Source: Cepaea nemoralis (Eukaryota > Mollusca > Gastropoda > Stylommatophora > Helicidae). From it: a DNA stretch of 64,000 nucleotides. A program made the position numbers and the translations under genes. The stretch covers positions 62,001-126,000 of the forward strand of contig JACEFZ010022421.1 in NCBI GenBank assembly GCA_014155875.1. The letters are read 5' to 3'. The notes under the pieces are model-generated. The model searched no databases. It saw only the letters and a list, made by a program, of their open reading frames with translations, and was not told the DNA's origin. Of this stretch, positions 34,141 to 45,153 are shown piece after piece (position 1 is the stretch's first letter; every line of letters starts with the position of its first letter).

Positions 34141-35880
34141 TAAGCAATTTACATATACAATTAAAGAAAGTCAAATATTCGCCAAGAGACACAAAATTTG
34201 ATCTACAAGCACTGAAGAGTGAGGAAATAAAATATAAATTCAACGTAGAGGTAAAGAACAGATTCGATGCATTGTCCGATATGGAAATATTATTTCAAAA
34301 CGTCAGTGACTAATGGGAAATATTAAAGAAATCAGTCAACCAGGCTGCAGAAACAACCATCCCAAAAATAAAGATAATAGGACGCAAGAAATGGATGACG
34401 GAAAATATCTTAATTAAGACTCATGGAAGAAAGATGAAATAACAAAAATAACAAGGAAAAATATTAAGAGATTCACAGGAAAATTAGGAAGCGATGCAAA
34501 GAGGCAAAAGAAGCATGGCTTGAGGAAAATTGCAAGGAAATTGAATACCAACACAACACCCGGAATACCAAATTAATGCACAAAAGAATTAATGACATCA
34601 CTAAAAAAAGAACACACACATCAACGGGTTGCCTAAAAAAAAGATGACAAAATCATCATAGAAAAAGATCAGATTTTACATGCATGGTCAGATTATTGAA
34701 AGACCTTTATGATGATACAAGAGAAGAACAAAATGATCATCGGAATAATAATGGGACCATCAAATTTGAAGATAGAAGTTCAGAATGCTCTTAACCATAT
34801 GAAAACTGGCAAGACCCCGGGTACAGATAACATCACAGCAGAAATGATCAACCAATGCCTTAGAAGAACATGGAGTAGACCAAGTCACCTGACTGCTGAA
34901 CGCAATATACGATACTGGAGATATACCTCCTGAATTATGTAATTCTATATTTATTCCAATCTCGAAGAAATCAGGAGCCATGGAATGCGATCAACATAGA
35001 CCAATTAGTATAATGAGCCATATCACGAAGATTCTGCTGAGAATTATCATGCAAAGAATTAGGAAGAAAATACAACCCGAAATAGGAGAAGAACAATGTG
35101 GGTTTGCAGAAGGAAAGCGCACAGTAAATGCTGTGTATATATTGAGAACAGTAATTTAGCGTTCTATAGAAGTAAACAAAGATCTATATCTTTACTTTAT
35201 TGACTACACAAAGGCTTTCGATAAAGTGAGACATGTCGACATGATAAGGATGCTTGAAGATTTACAAATTGATGGAAAAGACCTTAGACTTGTAAAAAAC
35301 ATATATTGGAAACAACAAGCTGCCATCAGAATTGATAACGATGTAGGTCAATATCAGCCTATTAAAAGAGGTGTGAGACAGGGATGTGTAATGTCTCCAG
35401 ATATTTTTTCCCTGTACAGTGAAAATATATTAAGAAATGTAGAATGATATGGAAGGAATCAACATTGGGGGACGATACATTAATAACATTAGATATGCAG
35501 ATGATACAGTCTTGATTGCAGACATTGAACAGGACCTGCAAAATTTAGTAGATGTGGTTATTGCACACAGTGAACAACTATGGTTAGAACTGAATATTAA
35601 GAAAACACAGATTATGATCGTCACTGGGAAGAAGGAAATACCACAATGTGATATACGAGCAGATGGGCATGTTCTTAAACAAGTGAATCGATACTGTTAT
35701 CTCGGCACAGTCATAACATCTGATGGGAGATGCCTTGAAGAGATTATAACAAGAATTGCCATTGCGAAATTGGCCTTTTGCAGATGAAAAACATACTATA
35801 AAAATAAAAATAATCAATAAAAAGATATCAACCGAAATGAGAAAAAGAGTGTTGAGGTGCTATATAGAACCTATACTAGC
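34141..35880 (+). pseudogene. RTE-2 linker and reverse transcriptase, degraded
   Basis: Blocks in order are HMKTGKTPGTDNITAEMIN near 34797, RPISIMSHITKILLRI near 35000, EEQCGFAEGKRTVNAVYIL near 35090 and catalytic YFIDYTKAFDKV near 35193. Then come GVRQGCVMSPDIFSLY near 35370, catalytic RYADDTVLIAD near 35493 and RYCYLGTVITSDGR near 35688. Frame changes near 34890, 35155 and 35450 and several stops break it. Both catalytic Asp blocks are preserved. Confidence 0.92.
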
Positions 35881-36448
35881 AATGTCAGAGTTATCAAACT
35901 TTGCCGGGTGGGGGGGGGGGGGGGGATTTTTTGTTGATTTCCCGTACTTTTTCTTGAAACCAACGATTCACTTCCGGTTGATACCATGTCCGGCAAGATT
36001 TGAGTTATACGAAAGCAGCGTGGTACGACGAAAGGGGAAGCTATGCTGATATTTTCAGTATTGATCCTTCTACTAACTGGCCAAATTGTGAGGCCGAGAT
36101 ACGTTTTTTTTTGGAATTTCTTGAAGTCTATTCACGAATAGTAAGCTAATTTGTCTTATAACTCCTGTAGCTTAAAGAAGTCTAAACTGTTTGTTGCATT
36201 TTTTAATCCTCCGTTCAATTTTACATACATGTGAAGAGTTTCAACACAGCTGGTGTTTGCTGGAGTTAAGGAAAAAATATTTAGTGACATGGCCGTCATA
36301 ACACAAAATTCAAGATGGCGGCGCCCATACAATACAATAGTATTAAACTTTAGCGGACCTATATTATATTTATTTTTAATTAGAACTGGTAATTTAACTA
36401 CTAAAATTAAACAGAATACAAATGTCATTTGTAGCAGTAATGTATACA

Positions 36449-36807
36449 AGTACCGATTACTTGATATTGTTTTTCCATTCACACTTTACAGTTCTGTACG
36501 TCTCACCCTTCTAAAATTCATTTTATAAAGTAAGTAGACCCACAAATCACATTTTATGTGGGCGTCTAGACTTGTTTTAGTATATGCTATTAAATTTACC
36601 TTCCATAATTACGTATACTGTGTGGGGGTGGGGGATTTTTAGGTAGGAAATACGAAGGGGGGGGGGGGGGGGGGGGGGAATGACGTTCTGAAAATATAGT
36701 GAAGGGGGGCACGGGCCAAATTTTTGAAGGAAAGGGGGGGGGGGGAGAATGACGTTCTGAAAATATGGTGAAGGGTGGCACGGGGCAAAAAGGGTTAAGA
36801 ACCACTG
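36449..36807. mobile_element. hAT MITE right half
   Basis: ACCGATTACTTGATATTGTT through AAGTAGACCC and the terminal AAGAACCACTG match the MITEs at 13588-13993 and 53860-54245. The left terminal inverted repeat is missing or degraded. The G-run block before the end is duplicated (AATGACGTTCTGAAAATATGGTG occurs twice). Confidence 0.75.
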
Positions 36808-37354
36808 TTGTATAATATTTCAGCATTTGACATGACTGAAAATAATTTTGAAAGCCAGTTTTCAGACCCGTCTCTGTAAACCTATAAGGAGTACTTATTT
36901 CTTAGCAGAGCACCAGTACGTAATTTTTTAAATTTAAATAAAATACTGTGAAATAAGTTATGTTATTTTTTAAAGTTAGTATTTAATTATTAATTGCTCA
37001 CTTCTAGATACAGAACAGTGTAATTATTGAGCAGAAGTAGAAATTCATTATTAGGGAATATTTACTTATTAAAATTTTTTTTTTAAATTTAATATTTTAA
37101 TAATTAATTAACTACTGCTTAATTTATGCAGCAGTTACACACTTATTTACTTACATTAATGCATGATAGTTAATCAACAAAAGAAAGCTGTCGCAATGCA
37201 GTTGGCACATTAAGACAATATGATACATTTTCATGAATTGTTCTTTCACTAACGACGAACATTTCACATGACATTTAATTAATACAAATGGGCAGCTATT
37301 TTTAACTATTAATTAGGTCACAGAACATCCTATCGAATAGTCTTAACAGTCGAG

Positions 37355-37500
37355 TGCACTTTAGTAAGAGACTCTGAGACTCTCGTGCTTTGTACGATGC
37401 ATTCGGCAGGCCGCAGTGCGGAAAGAGACCGAGCCATATGGGGGTAAAACTTGGTGCAATGAATTTGATCCTCTCGACATTCTATCAAAAATATAAAATA
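37355..37500 (+). mobile_element. SINE-2 fragment
   Basis: GAAAGAGACCGAGCCATATG and CTCTCGTGCTTTGTACGATG are the reverse of the SINE-2 body. It lies inside a tandem duplication of about 157 bp (37300-37770). Confidence 0.68.
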
Positions 37501-37814
37501 ACACACGGCCTAAAATAAATAATACGTCAAGATAGGCCTCGCCACCCCGGACGCAATGATATATGGCACTACGCTGTCCGATTAAAAATAAACAAGCCAC
37601 AGTAGTAGAAGGCAAATAAGACACAATTGGCGGCCAGTTTAAATTGTTAATTAGGTCACGGCACATCCTATCGAAAAAAAAATAATACGTCAAGTTAGGC
37701 CTCGCCGCCCCGGACGCAATGATATATGGCACTACGTTGTCCGTTTAAAAATAAACCAGCCACAGTAACAGGGGACATAATTTCTCAGCTTCCAATTTAA
37801 TTGGCCGCGCTAAA

Positions 37815-38153
37815 ATGTGGCTTCTGAGGAAAATGCAAAGAATACCATGGACAGACAGAAAAACCAATGAGCAAGTCCTTCAAGAAACAAATGAAGATCG
37901 TAAACTGATTAGAGTCATTAGACGTAGACAGTCAACATTTTTTGGGCATGTTATGAGAAGAAATGACTTGGAAAACTTGGTGACAACTGGTAAGACCGAA
38001 GGGAAAAGACCAAGGGGAAGACCGAGAAGTAAATACCTGGATTGCTTAGCCACGTGGCATGGTCGAAACAGGAACACGGAGCTGATCCACTTCTCTGGTG
38101 ATCGAGTGAGATGGCAGAACATGACCGCCCACGCTTACCGGCATGGCACATGA
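37815..38153 (+). CDS. RTE-2 C-terminal coding fragment
   Basis: An open 112-codon frame starting MWLLRKMQRIPWTDRK and including TFFGHVMRRND, EGKRPRGRPRSKYLD and SGDRVRWQNMTAHAYRHG. It is the basic C-terminus following the polymerase in RTE/BovB-type LINEs. It is only a fragment: its start methionine is an internal codon exposed by the insertion to the left, so it is unlikely to be translated. Confidence 0.88.
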   Translation: MWLLRKMQRIPWTDRKTNEQVLQETNEDRKLIRVIRRRQSTFFGHVMRRNDLENLVTTGKTEGKRPRGRPRSKYLDCLATWHGRNRNTELIHFSGDRVRWQNMTAHAYRHGT

Positions 38154-38160
38154 TGGATGG

Positions 38161-38793
38161 ATTTTATAGGTACGTAACAAGGTTGTCTTTGGTTGACAGT
38201 GATAGGTATATGAACTAGAAGTGTGAAAAGAGGCAATAAAGTAGCATACGTAGCATAAAAATGTCATAGAAATCTCGTGTTATTACAAAAATATTATCCC
38301 CAGCTCAGAAGAATTCACCGGTCAAGGTGTTAATCGAGCTGGTCTCTAGGCTAGTGTTTTTCAAGCTTTCTGCTGGAGCAGAATTATGTGACTTTCCTTA
38401 TCACACATTACTGAGGTGCCTCATGCCATATCACGAAAAGAACTATGGTAAGATCTATTGAATTGAGACGATAGTGCGCACTCTAAATGAACAGAGCAAT
38501 AAAATAACAGTTACAATATACGTCATTCAAGCGGAGACCGGCTTGCAAGATGCATGTCTCCGAACTGTGTTTCCGGCAACGGCAAACTATATATTGCCCG
38601 CCGTTAGATCTGTGTTAGTTGGGTTAGCTATTAGTTAGTGCTAGTCATAGGATTTAGTCTCAGTGTGAAGTACGTTTCGATCATGTGCAACGATTTGAAT
38701 AGTTTTAGTCAGAAGAGAAAGATTATTTTCGAGAAAATAACTGACGTCTTGTTGTCATTTAAAAGGAGCGTGAATGTAATCATCATTTATCAC
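38161..38793. other. Unassigned interior of the hAT element
   Basis: No motif or open frame of note. By position this is probably original hAT sequence between the RTE-2 and LTR insertions. The last five bases (ATCAC, 38789-38793) are the LTR element's left target duplication. Confidence 0.5.
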
Positions 38794-39329
38794 TGTCAAG
38801 GTCTCACAATTATGAGACAAGGGATACAATACAGGAAAAGACGCAACGCACAAAGAAGGGAGACAAGAACAACGATCCGAACGTTCAAGATCTCGAACAT
38901 TCGAGAACAGAGGGGTTCAATTGCCTACTGCGCAATAGACCCAGGCGAAACCCGCCTAAAGCATGGAAGAGCAACATCCACGGGGTGCACGAGATAGCCA
39001 GCACTCCGTGTCCACCTGACGCAAGTCAAGAGGGCAGACGGCTACTGGACACTGGACTGGAAGGAGGGTCTAGCTCTAAGGGGGACAGACATATAGAGAT
39101 TAGTTTAGAATCTATAGATTGTTTATGATAGACAGATGCTGTGATGTATAACTTGTATGATGCTTTGTAGATGTGTATGTAATATGTTATGAAAGAAGTA
39201 CGAGATGACTGTTCGCCAGATCGACATTATATTAAAGTAGATTGATAATGTTCGAACTTGGAGTTATGTTAGATCTGTGATCGCCTGTCTGAATCCGAGT
39301 CTTCTATCCCTAGTTCTGAGACGCTGACA
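38794..39329 (+). repeat. 5' LTR, 536 bp
   Basis: Starts TGTCAAGGTCTCACAATTAT and ends GTTCTGAGACGCTGACA. The first about 80 and last about 115 bases match the 3' LTR almost exactly. A convincing tRNA primer-binding site was not seen in the bases after it. Confidence 0.92.
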
Positions 39330-39932
39330 GGTTTACTTGGGGGCTTAAGTCCGTTTTGGCAAGCCCAAGACAATTAAAATTAATATATTGACGGTTCTTG
39401 GCTTTGCCAAGTAAAAACTATAGTTATACACGACAAAGTCTAGACACATTACAGCGATTATTCTTCTGAAAATCTGTTCTATCTGTCCCTCTTTAGAAGT
39501 ATAACGTAACAATGCTTATTCTCCATTGATATGACATTGACTTGACATGACAAATAACGGTGACAAATTACTAATGTTTTCCTCTCCAACAACAGATTGT
39601 TCCATGAGAAGATTGTGTATGTAAAATTGTTCTTCTACAGAAGTTGAAAGAACCGGAGAACCAAACAGCGATAGTACAGCAAAGTCTTCATTCAATCAGC
39701 TAAGTCCCATATTTTCTTATAAATTGTATCTCTAAACGATACTCATTTTTCACATGTAAATTTTGTTATGTATTGATATATATTGTATTCACATGCAAAT
39801 TTTGTGTCTGAGTAAGATATACTGAGGTGAGTGCTATAAGTGAAAGATTAAGGGACATAACCAAAAGTTCTACATCAAAAATTTTCTAAGGGACTTAAGT
39901 ACGAATAATTCAATATTACTAAAACTTAGAAA

Positions 39933-40361
39933 ATGTCAACACTAGAACATTGCATTGAGCTAGGGCTAAAGTTGGGATACACAGCAGATAATCTGGCCGA
40001 ATGGAGTCAGAAAACACACGCAGAAAATGTAGCGAGGGAAGAACGTGCAGCAGAACGAGAGCAAAAGAAACTAGAAATTGACGCTGCTAACAAAAAGGCA
40101 GAAATTGACGCTGCTAACAAACAGGTAGAATTAGACGCAGAAACCAAAAAATTAGAAATTGAAACCAAAAAAAAAAAGCTAGAAATCGAAGCAGCGATTA
40201 AACAGAGAGAAATTGAGTCACAGACACAATTAAAAGTTAAACAATTAGAGATTGACTCAAATATAGAAATCTCAGTTAACAAATTAAAGAGTAAAGAAGA
40301 AGAACAGAAGTATAACAAATACAAAGGGATCGTTAAACCCTTCTGTTCTTTGATTCGGTGA
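39933..40361 (+). CDS. Gag N-terminal coiled-coil segment
   Basis: 142 codons, starting MSTLEHCIELGLKLGYTADN and then a long heptad-like run of Lys/Glu/Ala repeats with recurring E-I-D-A-A-N-K. The run of A near 40167-40178 and a shift near 40345 cut it from the next gag segment. The coiled coil probably mediates Gag assembly; that role is inferred from gag proteins of similar build. Confidence 0.82.
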   Translation: MSTLEHCIELGLKLGYTADNLAEWSQKTHAENVAREERAAEREQKKLEIDAANKKAEIDAANKQVELDAETKKLEIETKKKKLEIEAAIKQREIESQTQLKVKQLEIDSNIEISVNKLKSKEEEQKYNKYKGIVKPFCSLIR

Positions 40362-41387
40362 GCGCATGGTCTGAGAACTTTGAGTGTATCACGGCCTATC
40401 ATAAAATTCCAAAACTAGACTGGCCGATGATATATATGAGAAACTTAGCATTGGAGCCATTAAAAGTTTTTGAAACTATCCCACATGACATGAGAAATGA
40501 CTACGATTACATAAAACGTAGAATCATGCAACATTTTTCATTAGACACAGCAGGATACCAACTACAATTCGCAAAATTATGTCCCAAAGCCAATCAAACG
40601 TTTATAGATTACGTTTCGACAGTTCAAGATATATTCAATAAATGGATCTCGTCAGCTAAAGTCAACAATAGCATTCGACAAATTGAGAGATCTTATGATA
40701 ATAAATAAAATCATAACATCCTTACCAACATCATTCTCAAAATTCTTACAGCAGAACGATTGTCAAACAATCGAAGAAATTGAAAGGAAAGGTTCTGCAT
40801 TCTATACAGCAAATCGTGATATCTTTCTTCTAAACACTAGTCAAAATGAAGTAGTAGCTGTCACAAATACAAATAAATTTAAACCACCTGAAAATAAATA
40901 TAGACCAAAACCAAAGTTCACACCTTGCCAGTACTGTAGATTGACACACGAACAATATGCTATGTGTGATAAATCACAAAATTACAGTCACCACCTGAAA
41001 ATGATGGTGGAAAAGCAGAAAACCAAACGAAATAACTTTAGAAGAGCTGTTAAATGTTACTTTTGCAAAAGTTACGGGCACTACTCAGGTATTTGTGAAG
41101 GACGTAAAATGATGAAGCAAGCTAATGCAGTGCTAGTTGACACCTCTAGTGAGGATGAGATGGAAAGTGTAAACCAGAGTGAAAGTGTAAATGAGAGTGA
41201 AAATGAAATAGTTAATGCCCTAGAAGTCATTGACATCTTTGACTATGATGGTTGTAACACATGTAAAAAGTTTCAGCTAGACACAACCCTTGAGTGCGGC
41301 CATACAATACCAATATCAAATGAAATGGCCAATGCCGCTTTGTCATCTAAAGGCAAAGCTTCAATTTGTAAAAGGGTTTGTGAATAA
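40358..41387 (+). pseudogene. Gag capsid and nucleocapsid segments, frame-shifted
   Basis: The first frame (to about 40708) carries a retrotransposon Gag pattern, with DYDYIKRRIMQHFSL near 40500 and a F-I-D-Y-V segment near 40600. The second frame (40683-41387) continues with IINKIITSLPTSF and a zinc knuckle CYFCKSYGHYSGIC near 41055 (C-x2-C-x4-H-x4-C). Acidic, Ser-rich sequence follows. One frame change near 40690 separates them. Confidence 0.88.
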
Positions 41388-41404
41388 CTCAACCATGTAA
41401 AGTA

Positions 41405-41779
41405 ATGCGTGATAGTGGCTCGACTCTTGTTGGGGTCAGGAGGACATTGATTAAAGACAGTGACTATACAAATGACTATGTAACATGTCGCACATTTGCA
41501 GGCACGATTGAAAGATACCCTCTAGCAATGACCGAAATTCGAACACCATTCGTGTCAGGACACGTGCTATGTGCCGTGTTGCACAATCCATGTGCAGATG
41601 TAATTGTTGGGGATCTCCCCAACGTAAAAGCATGTTCAGAAAAAGAAATCCAAAAATGGGAACTAGAAAATTGCAAAAATGAATCAAGCAATAATCCCGC
41701 GACAGCTGAACATAGTGTCGATCCTTCAACTTCCAAAAGTATAAGGGAGACCACCAATGATGAAATTCAAAAAGAATAA
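41405..41779 (+). CDS. Retroviral-type aspartic protease domain
   Basis: 124 codons starting at the active-site region R-D-S-G-S-T (D-S-G variant of D-T/S-G). The flap region and a downstream D-V-I-V-G-D motif near 41598 complete the fold pattern. It would process the Gag-Pol precursor. It follows gag by 18 bases in another frame, and stops follow at 41780. Confidence 0.82.
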   Translation: MRDSGSTLVGVRRTLIKDSDYTNDYVTCRTFAGTIERYPLAMTEIRTPFVSGHVLCAVLHNPCADVIVGDLPNVKACSEKEIQKWELENCKNESSNNPATAEHSVDPSTSKSIRETTNDEIQKE

Positions 41780-42512
41780 CTGAGGTGTATGACACTGAGG
41801 CTGCTCAATCGATAAATGACGCCACATTAACAAAACCTCGAACTGAGTTTACTTTCAACCCACCAAATCCTAAACCTGCAACTGTACAACATATAACAGA
41901 AGACGGTAACGCAGTTACTATATAAGCAACTGAGAAAACTCACAACGACCAGCTTAACGAGTCGACAAAAAAAGTTTCCCCTGAAACGACCAATAGTAAT
42001 TTCAGGCGAGATAAAAATCAAAAACTAGAAATACTAACAAGATTTCCAAGGGACACTATCATTGACAAATTATTACTAAAAACAAAAAAAGTGTCATTAC
42101 ACGTGTTCCAAACACAAATCTGTCATCCTTCAATGACACATAAAAGAAAAACCAAGATAACAAACAAATCTGCAGAAAGATTGTACAGATACCAAAGTAA
42201 CATCACCATACAACTATCATGCAGACAAACAGCATGCAAATAAGACCACACAAACAATTAACTTTAGACGAAATCATAAGGGTAAACGACCGCATACAAA
42301 CAAACTGCTTAATCGCATAAACAGAGACAACAAACGATGGTTCTCAACACCCATCAGCACGAAAAACAATCAACAAAGTTGAAGCAAAGTCACCACTTAC
42401 CAGTTTGACAGACAAATAAAGCAATTTATCTAAAACACACAACACAACCGACAGAACAAAACACTCACATTCACCAAATAGTAGAACTTACGTAGGGAAA
42501 CTACTGACACTT
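41780..42512 (+). other. Degraded linker between protease and RNase H
   Basis: Coding-like, Lys/Thr/Asn-rich sequence with many stops. No reverse transcriptase blocks such as Y-x-D-D were found, so the polymerase core has been deleted. Confidence 0.6.
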
Positions 42513-42840
42513 TTGCTACTTTTGCTATCGACACAACTTGCAACAACACGACTTATCTATCAGAATATATCTATGACCACAATCTTGAGAACAAATCAAC
42601 TATCCTTCATAATCACCATCTCACTCATGTATCACTCAACATTACGCCACACCAAAATTATAAAAACCATAGTACAGTTCATTGATTCCTATTGGTTCAA
42701 AATTGTTGATATAATTCTGATATATGTTTATTGTAAATTTAGACCCACTCTTACATTATTTGGGACTATTATTACATGTATAATCATACAATTGTATATT
42801 ATTTGGATTTCTAAGAGTATCAGTTTAGAAGATGCAATTT
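42513..42840 (+). other. Hydrophobic open frame of unclear origin
   Basis: Begins MLLLLSTQLATTRLI, signal-peptide-like, with a later long hydrophobic stretch near residues 70-100. It could be an env-like remnant displaced by rearrangement or plain chance. Its distal end shifts into the RNase H-proximal sequence. Confidence 0.35.
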
Positions 42841-42842
42841 GT

Positions 42843-43284
42843 AAATTGAAAACCATTTTTTTCAAATCCACCCATCCTTCGATTACCAAACATTCATTCT
42901 CAATTTATATTAAAAACAGATGCAAGTACTATCGCAATTGGAGGGTGCCTGATGCAGAAGCATGATGGAGTAGATCATCCTATTCTTTATGTAAGTCGTA
43001 AATTGAAACCGGCTGAGACAAAATACTCGACAGCGGAACTTGAAGCATTGAGTCTGGTCTATTGTGTTCTGAAATTACAGAAATTCCTCCGAGGCGCCCA
43101 CTTCATAGTCCAGACAGATAATTCGCCATTGCTGGTTATAAAAGACGGTAAACCAAAGAATAACAGAGTTGCCCTCTGGTCTTTGATTTTGCAAGATTTC
43201 AGTTTTGAAATCCACCACATAAAGGGCTCCAAAAATGTAATTCCTGATATTCTATCAAGACTACCGAATACACCAGCTGAGTAA
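42843..43284 (+). pseudogene. End of reverse transcriptase and RNase H domain
   Basis: From about 42890 the frame reads LKTDASTIAIGGCLMQKHDG, then PILYVSRKL, ETKYSTAELEALSLVY, a QTDNSPLLVI segment near 43111 and IHHIKGSKNVIPDILSR near 43212. This is the RNase H of Ty3/gypsy elements, with its catalytic D (TDAS), E (AELEAL) and D (TDNSP). It ends with a stop at 43284 where a tether and integrase would normally follow. Confidence 0.92.
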
Positions 43285-44930
43285 CGCCAACCACTCAACC
43301 AGTATGCCATATTACAAGCTGTGATATGATTTTATTAGGACGCATAACAGTCAGTGTATCTGCACACTCACCAAAATATTGCAGCCTAATTACTTACAGC
43401 AGATCCTACAGTATTATACTATTTCAAACGAAAGGACTTCGAAAGTAATATTACTCACTACTGAAAGAACCACCAGTCAGTTATATCCTACAGACATGTA
43501 TAACATTGCCTATTATTTAATGTGAATTCACATCACCATACAATTCTCACGGAAGGAAACAGGACATTGGACATTATTCAATCTACATGTCATTATTAAT
43601 ACGACATGTGTGAAAGAACAACACTAACTGTGACAGATTTACTTCTATCTATTAACTGTGACAGGACCATCTACACACGCCATCGAGGAACGATAACACG
43701 AGGATCATCGATGTAATTAGTTAGAATATTAATTAATTAAATGTTGAAGAAATTTATGCATTATTACCTGTTTAAAATGTATTAACATGTCAATTTTTCG
43801 TTAATTTTTTTTTTCAATTTAAGACGTTGAACAATAATTCAACGGAATATATTGTTAAGAAAAAGATTTTCATTTAAGTCATTAATTTTTCTAAAACCAG
43901 TTCAAATTATGTGGTAAACCATTGTATTATTGTCGGTACAATCAGTACCCTATTGTTCACACTATATTTTTCAAATACCGCCAAATTCTCTGAATGGCGA
44001 CAACCTTTGCCTTAACTTACCTTGTAAATTTTAACTAATAAGATCTTTGAATGAAAGACGAATGAAACTGAGCGTGAATGAAATAAATGAAGGAATGATG
44101 TACATAGCGTACAAATTGTACGCACCACTAGTTAATTATAATTTGTCTACGTCTGATGTAAAATGTAACACTTGTCTAAAGATTTTTATACGTGTTTAGA
44201 TAAAATATAAGACATGTAATATAATTATTCTAAGAATCACTGCTCGAATATCCGGGTCATGAATTACACATGTTAGGTAAATCAGGACAACGGAAATTCG
44301 AGCTCGTGACACTTAGAGAAATATTAAACACCACAAACAACACACACACGTATCGCACACATTAAACATATCAGTTTAGAGACACACTCGCAATACACTA
44401 CAAAAACAGTTAACTTACATACACGTTTATAGACCAACAAAAGGGAGACTAGTATCCACTAACAGGACAACAGGGACATCAGTAATTAGTCGATGAAAAC
44501 AAAGTAGTAAGTTATTAGGCACTATATACAACATAGGGAAGTAAAAGTTTATACAAGTACACATGAAAGGGCAAGGATTTGCAAATATTCTTAAAGGGAC
44601 CAAGGCAATTTGCCTTGATGATACTCTGTAAAAGGAGATCATTATCCTGAGTATCATATTGGATGCTTGAGAAGGGCGTAGTTATGTAACACCAGTTCAC
44701 AACATGAAACGTCGAGGGAACTTCGGTCTGGATAGTTTTAATTTAAGAATAGGAAGAGAGTTGAGCTCTTCAGCAACCACCCTGAAATGTAGTTCTCAAC
44801 ATACATGAGTTGCCAGTGCAACAATACAGACTGAGTTCCCATCCACTAAATTACTACCTCAAATTAGAGATTTATTCCTGTGATCCCTTGACAAAATTAG
44901 TTCAGACTAATTAACACATTTAAATCCATA
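43285..44930 (+). other. Non-coding internal region of the LTR element
   Basis: 1.6 kb of AT-rich sequence with stops in all frames. No H-H-C-C zinc finger or D-D-E integrase blocks could be read. Confidence 0.6.
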
Positions 44931-44949
44931 GGAAAGGGGGAAGGGGGAC
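44931..44949 (+). promoter_or_regulatory. Polypurine tract
   Basis: GGAAAGGGGGAAGGGGGA immediately upstream of the 3' LTR is the expected primer for plus-strand DNA synthesis. Confidence 0.8.
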
Positions 44950-44951
44950 CC

Positions 44952-45148
44952 TGTCAAGGTCTCACAATTATGAGACAAGGGATACAATACAGGAAAAGAC
45001 ACAACGCACAAAGAAGAGAGACAAGAACAACAACCCAGATCGACATTATATTAAAGTAGATTGATAATGTTCGAACTTGGAGTTATGTTAGATCTGTGAT
45101 CGCCTGTCTGAATCCGAGTCTTCTATCCCTAGTTCTGAGACGCTGACA
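44952..45148 (+). repeat. 3' LTR, 197 bp, internally deleted
   Basis: Matches the first and last parts of the 5' LTR. Bases corresponding to roughly 38875-39217 are missing, a deletion of about 340 bp, so the two LTRs are unequal. Confidence 0.92.
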
Positions 45149-45153
45149 ATCAC

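Larger units (their letters stand above)
35890..37812. mobile_element. Composite insertion in RTE-2
   Basis: RTE-2 coding similarity stops near 35890 and resumes near 37815. The block holds G-runs and a right hAT-type end (GGTTAAGAACCACTG at 36793-36807), AT-rich sequence at 36820-37300, and a tandem duplication (GGACGCAATGATATATGGCA at about 37550 and 37710) with a SINE-2 fragment in its first copy. No flanking duplication was found, so it may be several events. Confidence 0.55.
33003..38160 (+). mobile_element. RTE-2: RTE-like LINE with two internal insertions
   Basis: Endonuclease (33055-34140), reverse transcriptase (34700-35880) and C-terminal tail (37815-38153) lie in order on the plus strand. 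A full SINE-2 splits the endonuclease, and a block of about 1.9 kb with a hAT MITE and other repeats splits the region after the polymerase. It is about 40% foreign sequence by length. 3' tail copies of this family are at 6297-6372 and 47690-48040. Confidence 0.88.
38794..45148 (+). mobile_element. Ty3/gypsy-type LTR retrotransposon, defective
   Basis: Flanked by ATCAC at 38789-38793 and 45149-45153. The LTRs begin TGTCA and end TGACA, perfect 5-bp inverted termini. The order is gag with a zinc knuckle, aspartic protease, a deleted reverse transcriptase core, and RNase H. No integrase motif is visible between RNase H and the 3' LTR. A purine-rich tract precedes the 3' LTR. It interrupts the hAT transposon close to its transposase remnant. 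Confidence 0.92.

Noticed and set aside
35886..36807. A complete hAT element starting at CAGAGTTATCAAAC
   Set aside because: The left end is too diverged and the flanking octamers (AGCAATGT and TTGTATAA) do not match, so only the right half is called.
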